Part shown: positions 18,114-29,543 of the stretch, one piece after another
How the letters are laid out: each line of letters starts with the position of its first letter
How positions within the stretch are numbered: position 1 is the stretch's first letter
DNA from: Methanolobus sp.
GTDB taxonomy: Archaea; Halobacteriota; Methanosarcinia; Methanosarcinales; Methanosarcinaceae
NCBI RefSeq assembly: GCF_016278365.1
Contig: NZ_JADQBZ010000007.1
Location: forward strand, 1-64,000
Direction: 5' to 3'
Length of the DNA: 64,000 nucleotides
Program-made: the position numbers and the translations under genes
Notes under the pieces: generated by a model
What the model was told of the DNA's origin: nothing
Databases searched by the model: none
The model's input: the letters and a program-made list of their open reading frames with translations, nothing else

Positions 18114-21100
18114 TGTTCCATCCCCACACATGTGGGGAACTCATCCCTGGATGATTTGTGCTCCGGTTCTTTTTCGGTTCATCCCCACACATGTGGGGAA
18201 CTCTTCCCTCTATCAATGGCCTTCTCAACCTTTGACGGTTCATCCCCACACATGTGGGGAACTCGTGTAGAAGCCAGAGGAACCCGTGAAGGTGGTCGGT
18301 TCATCCCCACACATGTGGGGAACTCTGTCACCCATGTAAAGCCTCCTTTAGTTTATTCGGTTCATCCCCACACATGTGGGGAACTCGCTGTTGCGTATAC
18401 CTGGCCTTAGTTCGGTCCAGGTTCATCCCCACACATGTGGGGAACTCGTTTTTGTTGATGGCAAGCCTGCTAAATTTGGCGGTTCATCCCCACACATGTG
18501 GGGAACTCTCTGATAGTTGCTGTGGGGTTTGTTACGAGCCCGGTTCATCCCCACACATGTGGGGAACTCTAGGCCTAAATTGTCACGAGTCCCTATAGTG
18601 CCGGTTCATCCCCACACATGTGGGGAACTCCATCGATGATGCGCATCAGGTGAATGTGTGTACGGTTCATCCCCACACATGTGGGGAACTCGAGATAGCT
18701 ATCAGCTTGTAGGCAGTCCAGAACGGTTCATCCCCACACATGTGGGGAACTCTTTGACTCATTTTTGATAGATCCTGTTGGTATCGGTTCATCCCCACAC
18801 ATGTGGGGAACTCTCAGCAATGCACATGGTTTCAGTTTCAAGAGTCGGTTCATCCCCACACATGTGGGGAACTCCCTCTTTGGATATACCAATGTCATTG
18901 AGATTTCGGTTCATCCCCACACATGTGGGGAACTCTGCATGAAAAATGCCCTCTACCAGATGTAATGCGGTTCATCCCCACACATGTGGGGAACTCGGTT
19001 GCTGTGGCATTGTAGTCTTCTGTACCGTCGGTTCATCCCCACACATGTGGGGAACTCTTTGCAAAGCTGTCGGGCTGTTGTTGAGTTTGCGGTTCATCCC
19101 CACACATGTGGGGAACTCGAAACTGCTAACTTGCAAATGGTATTCGGTGTCGGTTCATCCCCACACATGTGGGGAACTCCTCTGGAACATCAAGTCAGGG
19201 AGAGAATAGAACGGTTCATCCCCACACATGTGGGGAACTCTGTTTCCGGGACGACATCATCTATTACATCGACGGTTCATCCCCACACATGTGGGGAACT
19301 CTTCCGAAACGCTAACCCCATCAAAGCCTCATGCGGTTCATCCCCACACATGTGGGGAACTCTTTTCCTTAGCTATAATTAGTTCATATGGTGACGGTTC
19401 ATCCCCACACATGTGGGGAACTCCTTCAAGGGCGGGGAAGCTCAATTTAAAACCGCGGTTCATCCCCACACATGTGGGGAACTCATTCGTAGCCCTACGC
19501 GCCATCAGCTCACCATCGGTTCATCCCCACACATGTGGGGAACTCCAGTGATAGCAGTATTGTCATCATGCTGGTGACGGTTCATCCCCACACATGTGGG
19601 GAACTCATATGCAACATCATTGAGGCGCAGGACACAGTCGGTTCATCCCCACACATGTGGGGAACTCCGTATGTTCCAGTCTACGAATCACATGCGTACC
19701 GGTTCATCCCCACACATGTGGGGAACTCAGCCCTTATTGACATTTTCTCTCCTATGGAGTCGGTTCATCCCCACACATGTGGGGAACTCCCTGCACAACC
19801 CATTGCCATACCGTAGAATCTCGGTTCATCCCCACACATGTGGGGAACTCTCATAACCGAATTAGATAGTATAAACGTTACGCGGTTCATCCCCACACAT
19901 GTGGGGAACTCATAACCTGTCAAAGACGCTATATCAATGAAAACGGTTCATCCCCACACATGTGGGGAACTCCTCATCAATAAAATAAATAAAATAACAA
20001 GTGGCGGTTCATCCCCACACATGTGGGGAACTCTAGGCTGTGGTGTCACTCTCTCGTATTTCCTCCGGTTCATCCCCACACATGTGGGGAACTCTGTAGC
20101 ATGAGTATTCGTTATGGCGGCAAGCGCGGTTCATCCCCACACATGTGGGGAACTCTATGTCGCAGCTAATGCAAAGCATAAGTTTGACGGTTCATCCCCA
20201 CACATGTGGGGAACTCTGATCAGACAATTTAGAGAACGTGGAAAGAATCGGTTCATCCCCACACATGTGGGGAACTCTGCTTCTGGATGTTTCTTAATTC
20301 TGCTAACTGCGGTTCATCCCCACACATGTGGGGAACTCCATATGAATTTGCAGGAAATCACCGCGACACCCGGTTCATCCCCACACATGTGGGGAACTCT
20401 TCACTACGGTTTACAATACCAATTAAACAGACGGTTCATCCCCACACATGTGGGGAACTCAGAGTATCCAGTATCAACAGGAATATCTAAAACGGTTCAT
20501 CCCCACACATGTGGGGAACTCTTCACTACGGTTTACAATACCAATTAAACAGACGGTTCATCCCCACACATGTGGGGAACTCAATTGCAACCGATGGTGT
20601 TTATTCTGATAAACCGGTTCATCCCCACACATGTGGGGAACTCTTCTGGTTTAGTTACTACTTGTATTCTGTAACCGGTTCATCCCCACACATGTGGGGA
20701 ACTCTTCTTACATGGACTATGAGTACGTTTGTCGACCGGTTCATCCCCACACATGTGGGGAACTCTTCACTACGGTTTACAATACCAATTAAACAGACGG
20801 TTCATCCCCACACATGTGGGGAACTCATCAGAGTCTCTATGGGTAGTAAAAAAAGTTGCGGTTCATCCCCACACATGTGGGGAACTCGGAATAGACAGAG
20901 ATATTGATGTAGTGAATGTCGGTTCATCCCCACACATGTGGGGAACTCCCGGATGTACCTGTTCACTTCTCTGATCACATCGGTTCATCCCCACACATGT
21001 GGGGAACTCCATTCCACAACATTTTTATGCTTAGAAACTATCGGTTCATCCCCACACATGTGGGGAACTCTAGCTGTTTCTACAGGGGCTCGCAGGGAAG

Positions 21101-21192
21101 ACCGGTTCATCCCCACACATGTGGGGAACTCAGGATCGTAAGCAACCATGTCAAGGTGATCACCGGTTCATCCCCACACATGTGGGGAACTC
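18114..21192 (-). CRISPR. Type I-E CRISPR array, 51 repeats and 50 spacers
   Basis: A 29-base repeat with palindromic core CCCCACACATGTGGGG, 51 copies at an exact 61-base period from 18114 to 21192, leaving 50 spacers of 32 bases. Read on the minus strand the unit runs GAGTTCCCC...GGGGATGAACCG, close to the bacterial type I-E repeat. Transcription is therefore from the cas side (21192) to the permease side. The copy at 18114-18142 is degenerate, marking the leader-distal end. All other repeats look identical apart from the outermost base of the sixth (18419 is A where others have C). One spacer is present three times (20400, 20522, 20766). Confidence 0.97.
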
Positions 21193-21329
21193 TGTGCATC
21201 TTTTATGTAATTAATTAGGAAAGAGGATTCTGACTTTCCCACATAAGTAACTATCATCTACATTATACATATTTTTGGATAATTGATTCTGCAAATAAAT
21301 ATTTACGTGCATAGAAATCCTCTTTTACT
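21193..21329 (-). promoter_or_regulatory. CRISPR leader
   Basis: AT-rich 137-base gap between the first repeat and the end of cas2. On the minus strand a TATA-like stretch lies at 21263-21275 (AAAAATATGTATA), which would start transcription about 45 bases before the first repeat. New spacers should be added at 21192. No IHF is known in archaea, so any integration-guiding element in this leader must be different from the bacterial one. Confidence 0.7.
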
Positions 21330-22506
<1,177 letters not shown>

Positions 22507-22531
22507 GGATTACCACTTCATTCTATGTGAA

Positions 22532-23140
22532 TCAGATTTTAGCAAGAGTTAAGAGACCGCACCCAAAAGATTTAGCTGGACCAATTCCTTTTGTCATTTT
22601 AGAGAGCAATAATTCAGGTTCTTCGGCAGTTAGAATCCCTAAAAAAGTTACAGTTTGAATCTTACCAATATGCTTGTCTCCAGATTTATTTTTGTAAAAA
22701 TGAAGCACGCTCTTTTGAACCAATTCAACTGAGTCAACTTCAGCACTACCTGCTAATTGTCTCTTTAGCCATGCTACTATTTCCTCATCATGAATAAGGG
22801 GCACTCTTATTTTGCCTTGATTTTCTGTCTTTCCATCTTTGTCATTTATTTTTTTAGTTGGATTCGCACACAACATGAACCTATAGCTATTCCCGGATTT
22901 TATGTCAAGATTAACTTCCTTTGGACCTTTTAACAGTATCAGTTCCTCAGATACTGCTTGTGGCTGAGAGATAGATTGCAACAATATGTGTTGTTCGCAC
23001 TTTTGCCCGATGCTTTCAACTCGAAATAAGAAAGAACGTTCATCATCAGCTTTATCCGGGAACAACTGCCATATTTTCCGATGTAATTGATATGGATCTA
23101 CCGGTTTATTGGATTTGAGCAAACACTTACTGTAGTACAT
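22532..23140 (-). CDS. cas6e: CRISPR RNA endonuclease Cas6e (CasE)
   Basis: Cleaves the precursor transcript at each repeat hairpin and stays bound to the 3' handle in Cascade. The catalytic histidine is in YQLHRKIWQLFPD (residue 20 from the chosen start), and the glycine-rich RNA-binding loop GIGPAKSFGCGLLTL is at the end, as in the E. coli protein. Start set at 23140 (MYYSKCLL) because AGGAG is 6 bases ahead; the ATG two codons earlier abuts that site. Overlaps cas5e by 14 bases. Confidence 0.95.
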   Translation of the reverse strand: MYYSKCLLKSNKPVDPYQLHRKIWQLFPDKADDERSFLFRVESIGQKCEQHILLQSISQPQAVSEELILLKGPKEVNLDIKSGNSYRFMLCANPTKKINDKDGKTENQGKIRVPLIHDEEIVAWLKRQLAGSAEVDSVELVQKSVLHFYKNKSGDKHIGKIQTVTFLGILTAEEPELLLSKMTKGIGPAKSFGCGLLTLAKI

Positions 23141-23816
23141 GTTCATCTCCTAAAATGTATATTGTTCTGGTAGCAAATTGCCTTACAGGGTCTTTGATAG
23201 GAACATCACGGATTTGCATGGGTGAGGAACCTGCTAGTTTTTGTTCACTATATATAGTGCCTTGTTTCGGTTCTATCTGATCAAGTGCTTGCTGAATATT
23301 CTCAGCTGATACAATTTTTTCGAATAAAGGCCGATGTATAGGACATGACCGACGCCCTAGAACAGGAGTGTAATGGGGATTTTGAATAGCTTCCTTTACC
23401 CTTTTCAAGGTGTAAACCGCATCATCTCTAAAGCCTAATGCTAATGTAAATTCTGCGTCGTACAGATATTCACGATAAGAAATAATTGCATCTGGTCTTG
23501 GGCTTCCGTCGACTTTACGGGCATCAAGGACCGTATGATAGTCTGTCAATTTTTGCATCCTTAATGGCTTTTCCTCGATACGGCCAAAATGTTCTGTTTT
23601 GAGCTTACGGCGGTCTGCCCTCACAATGAGCTCAAAACTGGCGTTTAAATCTGCCCTGCTTTGGATGTCAGATCTGTCTATGCCCAGACAAGCTCCCAGC
23701 AAACCTACAACTGCACTGCGAGTAGGAAATATGTGGCTTGGACGATAATCCTCAAAGGTATGCCCACCCCAGGATTGCATTGCACCCTGCAACTTGATTA
23801 TTAAATATTCTTGCAT
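23127..23816 (-). CDS. cas5e: Cascade subunit Cas5e (CasD)
   Basis: Binds the 5' handle of the crRNA at the foot of the type I-E interference complex. 229 residues. Typical N-terminus with LQGAMQSWGG and RPSHIFPTRSAVVGLLGACLG, then LGRRSCPIHRP near residue 160. Order cse1-cse2-cas7e-cas5e-cas6e is the standard type I-E arrangement. 15 bases separate it from cas7e. Confidence 0.94.
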   Translation of the reverse strand: MQEYLIIKLQGAMQSWGGHTFEDYRPSHIFPTRSAVVGLLGACLGIDRSDIQSRADLNASFELIVRADRRKLKTEHFGRIEEKPLRMQKLTDYHTVLDARKVDGSPRPDAIISYREYLYDAEFTLALGFRDDAVYTLKRVKEAIQNPHYTPVLGRRSCPIHRPLFEKIVSAENIQQALDQIEPKQGTIYSEQKLAGSSPMQIRDVPIKDPVRQFATRTIYILGDEHVLQ

Positions 23817-23831
23817 GGTTTATATCCCAGC

Positions 23832-24965
23832 TCAATTTGCATCGTTTATTAACCATTCTTTCAGCTTTGAGAGGTCAGCACCCACATTCATTGCATTTTC
23901 TAGATTGCATTTTTTTGTGCTGAAGAGACCTTTCTTGTCATCAGTTAAGCCATAAGCACTGGAAATCGTTTTATGATAATCCAGCAAGGCGTTAATTGAA
24001 GGCTCCATGAATCCGTTTCCTTTTGCTCTAACAGGACTTTCAAAAGCATTTGCTAATGAAATTGGTTGATCGCTAAAACTGACAAGTGCGAAGTCTGCGA
24101 GATTAAAAGCTGCAAAAGCATTCTGTTTGGCAGATGGCACGACCGTTGCCAGCATATGCAGGACATGTGCAGCAATATCTAATGCTTGCTCGCGGTCTAC
24201 ATCGCCTAAGTTTTCCTGAAGCTGCCGGAGGTTTAGACTTGCATATCGGTAGAATACCCCTGAACTGAATTCAGTTGTGTCTAAGTGAGCAGAACCTGTT
24301 TCCCCAGTCTCTTGGTTCAGATCATCAACCGCAGTGAACCAATCTATGTCAGTATCTACTGTATGTGTTGTTATTGCATGTGCGACTGCCAGTGAAGCGT
24401 CCACAATAGTCATTATTCCTGAAGTAGCCATTCTTCCGGATAAGGCAATATCCTGACCATTTTGTAATGCTTCACGGAACAGCTTCACCTTTGTCTTATC
24501 ATCCAGAAGTTTCTTTTTATCTGTTGCATTTTTCCATTCCTTTTCAAATTCCTTCTCGTCCGGAAATTGTCTCTGTAATTGTTGATATAACTGGCAGTAT
24601 TGTTCCACTTCAGAAACAGTCCATGCTGCGACTGCACCAGACTGAGTGTTCTCTTTGATCTCCGGTTCACCAGAAATCAGCGACATGACAGCTTTTACCA
24701 AGTTTTCATCATATTTGTCTTGCAAAGCTTTTACGTACTTTGCTGTTAGTTTTCCTAATTGCCTGGTTCGATCACTTGGTTTTCCAATGTGGTTTTCATA
24801 GTAGTCTGAATGTCTCATGGCCCTCTTCAGACTCTGACTGGATATTCGGGTTCTTTTTACTCCACCGAATACAGCGGTTTTCTGCATGTTCATGTCATCC
24901 CTGTTAAGATTGGATGGGCTGTGCGAAATCAAAATATGGTAGTTGACATAATTCTTTTCATCCAT
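23832..24965 (-). CDS. cas7e: Cascade backbone subunit Cas7e (CasC)
   Basis: Forms the six-subunit crRNA-binding backbone of type I-E Cascade. 377 residues, the usual size. Visible family hallmarks: HILISHSPSNLNRDD, FGGVKRTRISSQSLKRAMR near the N-terminus, GRMATSGI, and AHLDTTEFSSGVFYRYASL in the middle. The ATG follows AGGAGGAG and lies 3 bases after the stop of cse2, so the two are translated together. Confidence 0.95.
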   Translation of the reverse strand: MDEKNYVNYHILISHSPSNLNRDDMNMQKTAVFGGVKRTRISSQSLKRAMRHSDYYENHIGKPSDRTRQLGKLTAKYVKALQDKYDENLVKAVMSLISGEPEIKENTQSGAVAAWTVSEVEQYCQLYQQLQRQFPDEKEFEKEWKNATDKKKLLDDKTKVKLFREALQNGQDIALSGRMATSGIMTIVDASLAVAHAITTHTVDTDIDWFTAVDDLNQETGETGSAHLDTTEFSSGVFYRYASLNLRQLQENLGDVDREQALDIAAHVLHMLATVVPSAKQNAFAAFNLADFALVSFSDQPISLANAFESPVRAKGNGFMEPSINALLDYHKTISSAYGLTDDKKGLFSTKKCNLENAMNVGADLSKLKEWLINDAN

Positions 24966-24968
24966 GAT

Positions 24969-25409
24969 TTACTCCTCCTCTTTCGTGTAAATAAAGAAAC
25001 TTTGAACAAGTTGTTTTTTTGATCGTTTCCCCCAATAGAACAGATTTTTCCCAAATACATCCCAATCGATGCTGCTTAACTTGGCTTGCTGGACTGCACG
25101 ACGTAATTGGACCAGATCATTTGGTGAACTTGAACGGACAATCTGAAAAATGCGCTTCTCACTGATTTTCGCATCACTGAGTTGCCTGCCTAAAAGCTTG
25201 GTATTTTCGCTATGCTTCTCAGCAAATGGCAAAAGGAAAGCTACACGTGCCAGCGGTCTTATTTCTCCTGGATTGTGATATCCTATAAGGTGGTAAAATG
25301 CTGGCAAGCATTCCAGGTCTTCTGGATTTGAAGCACGCCTTATTTCGGCACGTTGCCCATTATCCAGCGTTTCCCAGAAACGTTGATGAAGTTCAGTAAA
25401 AGGAATCAT
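24969..25409 (-). CDS. cse2: Cascade small subunit Cse2 (CasB, Cas11e)
   Basis: Small helical subunit present in two copies in Cascade, stabilising the crRNA and the non-target strand. 146 residues, mostly helix, with the LRRAVQQAKLSSIDWDVFGKNL region, close to the end and typical of CasB (ELR..V..A...I.WD.L...L). GGAG precedes the start. Located between cse1 and cas7e as expected. Confidence 0.92.
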   Translation of the reverse strand: MIPFTELHQRFWETLDNGQRAEIRRASNPEDLECLPAFYHLIGYHNPGEIRPLARVAFLLPFAEKHSENTKLLGRQLSDAKISEKRIFQIVRSSSPNDLVQLRRAVQQAKLSSIDWDVFGKNLFYWGKRSKKQLVQSFFIYTKEEE

Positions 25410-25453
25410 AGTGATACTCCAGATTTAAATATTTGCTGATTATACAGACTCAT

Positions 25454-26935
25454 TCAATTCTCTCCTATTTTTTTTAATGCTCCATTTAGTCTTGCACGGA
25501 TAACAACTATATATCTGAGAAATTTAGGATCGTGTTCATATGGTAACATCAGCTGGTCAAATATGCTTCTGCACAAAAAATTTAATGAGCTCTTGAATGT
25601 GCCTATTTTATGATCTGCTTGTTGCCAATCCATTTGAGAAATATAACTATGAATCAAAGATTCAGATTGTTGATAAAATAAATCTTGACCTTTGTCAGAA
25701 AGACCTATTACACCATTTTCTCCTCCTATATTTTTAGCTACTCCATACAGTTTGTTCCTCAATTCATTTTTGTAATTGAGACTCAGAGAAACAAGATACT
25801 TGATATTTTCTTGTCCAGTGTTGTTATCCCATCCCTGAGAAATAGACAATAGTTCATGTCTACGCTGTTCGATCTTAGCTTGATTGTTACGATAGCCCCC
25901 GATAATTAAATGAAGTGATCTGCCTCTAAAAAGGTCTCTATATTGTTTTATTACCAAAGGAGGCTCATGTCCTTCTTTATCCATATCTTCTCTAATCAGG
26001 ATATTAGTTAATTGAGTCCAAGCGGGTGCAGTAGTGGTAAATGAAAGATATGTTTCTTTTCGACCATCCTTACCTAAACTCCATTTTTTAGGACTATGGG
26101 GATGTAGCCAACGATGTTCGGGTTCATCTTTTAACTGGTAGGTCATTTTTTCGGACGACATACCAATTACTTTAGAACCCTCAACAGCTAATTTGATTTT
26201 AGCCGGTTGCCAAAACAGGCCACGTCTAAAACCAATTTGATAAGAGTAAAATTCTGATTGTGGAACAATGAGATCCATCCAAGTTGGCAAATCTTTCTCT
26301 TGCTTTGCTTCAAAATTAGGATAATGCGTTTGAATGGTTTCTCTAGTTAGTATATTGCACCATATTGTTTGCCGTAAACTCTCACTTACAATTAATGTAG
26401 TAGCTGGTGCACCACCTCTTAAACTACTTTTAAATCCTCCACCTTCAGAAGGAGCATTTAATGCACGATTGAACAAAGCAATTGTAGCAATGTTCAAATC
26501 CAACATGTCTACATCTTCAATGTCATTGAAAAATTTATGCGACGATGCAGATGTGCTTGTTTTTTCTGGCAGTCCCGTTAATAACGCTTGTGGGGACTTT
26601 ATTTTACTAGCCTTTACATTTGTACACTGCATGAACGGATATTCAGGATGCAATAAATCAAACCATTCTATATATGGTAATATTCCCTTCTCATAGTCCG
26701 CCTCTTTCATCGGTTTGCTATATGCCTCTCGCAAATCGTCTTCATCATCCGGCATGAACACAACTTGTACAATACAAACTATCAGTTGCAAAGCAGCCAT
26801 TTCCATATCATCGCGGGATAGGCAGATATGCCAGTCCTCATCGTTACAAAGCAAACGCTTCAGGCTGATAGTTTCAAACTGCCCTTGCTTTTGAACTGGA
26901 ATCCAATTCTCGGTAAGTAAATTAAAACCCGTCAT
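25454..26935 (-). CDS. cse1: Cascade large subunit Cse1 (CasA, Cas8e)
   Basis: PAM-recognising large subunit that recruits Cas3. 493 residues, normal for the family. N-terminal FNLLTENWIPVQ is a hallmark of CasA, followed by ALQLIVCIVQ, PFMQC and GGAPATTLIV in the central domain and a four-helix C-terminal bundle. Its ATG overlaps the cas3 stop (ATGA), so it is translationally coupled to cas3. Base composition is somewhat lower in GC than neighbouring housekeeping genes. Confidence 0.94.
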   Translation of the reverse strand: MTGFNLLTENWIPVQKQGQFETISLKRLLCNDEDWHICLSRDDMEMAALQLIVCIVQVVFMPDDEDDLREAYSKPMKEADYEKGILPYIEWFDLLHPEYPFMQCTNVKASKIKSPQALLTGLPEKTSTSASSHKFFNDIEDVDMLDLNIATIALFNRALNAPSEGGGFKSSLRGGAPATTLIVSESLRQTIWCNILTRETIQTHYPNFEAKQEKDLPTWMDLIVPQSEFYSYQIGFRRGLFWQPAKIKLAVEGSKVIGMSSEKMTYQLKDEPEHRWLHPHSPKKWSLGKDGRKETYLSFTTTAPAWTQLTNILIREDMDKEGHEPPLVIKQYRDLFRGRSLHLIIGGYRNNQAKIEQRRHELLSISQGWDNNTGQENIKYLVSLSLNYKNELRNKLYGVAKNIGGENGVIGLSDKGQDLFYQQSESLIHSYISQMDWQQADHKIGTFKSSLNFLCRSIFDQLMLPYEHDPKFLRYIVVIRARLNGALKKIGEN

Positions 26936-29511
26936 TTTTTAACCTTCTGCAAACCTCTGTCCTGAGTATAAAGTAAGTAACCGTCATCATAATCAAAACG
27001 CCATCCTTCGCCTGCTTTCATCATAGGTAAGTAATGTAATCCATTCTGGCTTTTGGGTAATACAGACCTCCAAAAATTGCTATCTGGAACACCCAGACTG
27101 TTTTGGCTCAAAAGCTCGCGATCAAACTTATCATTGGGCCTGGGAACAGGAATGCCATCCAAAAAGTGCTTTACTCCGCTTTCTTCCGTCACCGGGATCA
27201 CACTTAGATTCATTTTCCCTTCTCTGGTGAGCGCATTTGCATTACCTTCAGAGTCCATAAAGTAAGTATCGGCCTGAGTCAGCCCCTTTGAGATCCACTT
27301 ACTTGCCCACTCCTCCGTTTCATATTCTTCATGTAGTTTAGTCAGTGATTCCGGTTCGTTCTCCCATTTGTCCTTAACATAAACACGTTCAATCCAATCA
27401 CGGTATGCTTCTGGAAACTTTATTGTACCGTTTTGCTCCAACAGGCATTGAGTACGCCAAAGAACTCTGGTATTTTTATAAATAAGATTGTGCAATCCAT
27501 ATATTTTCTTTGGATTTTCCATTAAATCTGCGTCATTGATATTTGGCATTACAACCGTGCATCGTGGCTTGTTATAAGATTCTGGACGTTGCTTAAAATG
27601 TCTGTGCAACCTCCCCATACGCTGAAATAGCAGATCAACCGGACATATAAAAGAAATCATCCAATCAAAATCGATATCCAATGATTGCTCTATTACTTGA
27701 GTTCCAACTAATATCCTACCTTGATTTAAACTATCTTTTCCGTAATTATCCTTAACTGCTTCTTCTTTGTTCATTCTGTCACAGTATCGATATCTTGAAT
27801 GAAAAATATCAACGGATACAGAAGTCATTTCACTGAGATGATGTGCATATATTTGTGCATCATCGACTAAATTGCAAACAACGCCGACTTTAGCCCCATT
27901 CTCCACCGCTTTAACTATCTGTTCAAGTTGTTCATTGGTTATTGAGCAATCATCACTCTTCCACAAATCGATTTCGACGTTTTTTTCCTGAATACAATTC
28001 TGATCCTCCAATGTGAATGTATGAACATCACTATCTTTTGCCTGCATGATCAATGGATATGCCTGTTCATCTCTCGCTTCACCAGTACCCCAAGCATTGC
28101 ACAAGGATTGTTTTTGGTATGCCGGAAGAGTTGCAGACAATAAAATAACACTACCACCAGCTTGTTTCTGCTGTTTGATAACTGCTTCCAAAATACCGTA
28201 CATGTAAGCATCATAAGCATGAATCTCATCAATGATCAAAACACCTTTTCCAATCCCAAAACTGCGAACAAAATAATGTTTTAAAGGTTTTATTGCTGAA
28301 AGCATGACCTGATCAACAGTAGTCACAGCAATTTGCCCTAAAAAAGCACGTTTTCTGCTGGAAGATAACCATTCACTACATTGTGATCCGGCTTCAAAAT
28401 CACCCTGAATGCTTGTGAATCGTTTGTGTTTTTCAACCATTCTTTTGAAGTGGTCATTTGAGTCCCGCTTCCCATGTGCCAGTATAATATTGTCCCTGCT
28501 TCCGAATATTTTACCAGCAACTTTTTCCAACCGATCCAGCATTGCGTTTGCAGTCGCTTGCGTAGGCAAAGCAAAAACAATACTATCCGCTAAGCCAGAT
28601 GCCAATAATTTGGAAGCGTAAGCCAAAGCAGCTTCTGTTTTTCCACTACCGGTATTCGCTTCAATTATGATCAAAGACTGTTCTACTGACAATCTATCGA
28701 TTAGTGTCTGTATGTTCTGTGGAGTGTAATCAGGATAAAGAGCTTCCATTCCACCGATGGTGTTTATGTGAGATAACAGGCCAAAGTCATTCAAAGAATT
28801 CAAAGCATTCTCTTTCCTGCTAACAAAATACTTTTCCAATGATGATTCATTCTGTTGAAATTCGAAATACTCTCTATTAGAACCCAGCCAATCACAAACA
28901 CTACAAAATCCTGCAAGCAATACTGGTGGATTTTTTGTAGGAATATCATCAAAAGTAATACCAGCAGGTTCCAAAAAGATGCGGCTCAATTCTTGTACCC
29001 ACTTTTGACGAGCAATGCAGTCTTGCATTTTTATAGACTCATCAACAAACGGAGGAAGATTGGGTTCAGCGTTTGTAGGTATTGATCCGTGATGCCCTGC
29101 AACTGAAGCAAACCAATTTTGCAACCATCTTTGTCTTTTGTAATCAACATCCCTAAAATACAAGTCTTCACTTTCAAGCACAAACCACTTGTACCCTTCA
29201 TCACCGTGAAAATAATCTTTACTTCTTATGCCCGCAGGCAAGTTGATTTTGTAGTTTTCTGTTGCCAAATCCAAATTTTTCATCTGGAATCTAATGTCAA
29301 ATTTGCCAAAATCGTGTAAGGCAATAAAAAACATTACCCATGCATAAGCTTGTTCTTCAGACAAGCCTGTTTCGTGGGAAAAACTCTGACGTATGCTAGG
29401 ACTGTTCTCCCACCATTGATCAGCCACTGCCGCAACATCCATAGAGTGGTATGGCAATAGATGCCAATATAATTCTTCGGCCTTGCCCCAGTATTTGTAT
29501 ATGTTTTCCAA
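26932..29511 (-). CDS. cas3: CRISPR-associated helicase-nuclease Cas3
   Basis: Degrades target DNA after Cascade binding. 859 residues. HD nuclease domain first: YHSMDVAAV (H22), ALHDFGK (H66-D67) and VAGHHGS. Then the superfamily 2 helicase: Walker A ANTGSGKTEAALAYA near residue 290, IIDEIHAYD (DEIH box), LLSATLP, and QVIEQSLDIDFDW with QRMGRLHRH as motifs V and VI. All catalytic residues are visible, so it should be active. First gene of the cas operon, with a promoter in the gap shared with csa3. Confidence 0.95.
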   Translation of the reverse strand: MENIYKYWGKAEELYWHLLPYHSMDVAAVADQWWENSPSIRQSFSHETGLSEEQAYAWVMFFIALHDFGKFDIRFQMKNLDLATENYKINLPAGIRSKDYFHGDEGYKWFVLESEDLYFRDVDYKRQRWLQNWFASVAGHHGSIPTNAEPNLPPFVDESIKMQDCIARQKWVQELSRIFLEPAGITFDDIPTKNPPVLLAGFCSVCDWLGSNREYFEFQQNESSLEKYFVSRKENALNSLNDFGLLSHINTIGGMEALYPDYTPQNIQTLIDRLSVEQSLIIIEANTGSGKTEAALAYASKLLASGLADSIVFALPTQATANAMLDRLEKVAGKIFGSRDNIILAHGKRDSNDHFKRMVEKHKRFTSIQGDFEAGSQCSEWLSSSRKRAFLGQIAVTTVDQVMLSAIKPLKHYFVRSFGIGKGVLIIDEIHAYDAYMYGILEAVIKQQKQAGGSVILLSATLPAYQKQSLCNAWGTGEARDEQAYPLIMQAKDSDVHTFTLEDQNCIQEKNVEIDLWKSDDCSITNEQLEQIVKAVENGAKVGVVCNLVDDAQIYAHHLSEMTSVSVDIFHSRYRYCDRMNKEEAVKDNYGKDSLNQGRILVGTQVIEQSLDIDFDWMISFICPVDLLFQRMGRLHRHFKQRPESYNKPRCTVVMPNINDADLMENPKKIYGLHNLIYKNTRVLWRTQCLLEQNGTIKFPEAYRDWIERVYVKDKWENEPESLTKLHEEYETEEWASKWISKGLTQADTYFMDSEGNANALTREGKMNLSVIPVTEESGVKHFLDGIPVPRPNDKFDRELLSQNSLGVPDSNFWRSVLPKSQNGLHYLPMMKAGEGWRFDYDDGYLLYTQDRGLQKVKK

Positions 29512-29543
29512 TTATTATCACTTGTAACAAATTATTGACAATA

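Noticed and set aside
18045-21218. Chains of open frames rich in His, Pro, Thr, Cys and Gly across the repeats
   Set aside because: They are translations of the CRISPR repeat unit: the 61-base period shifts the frame by one base per unit, giving three recurring peptides. No ribosome sites.
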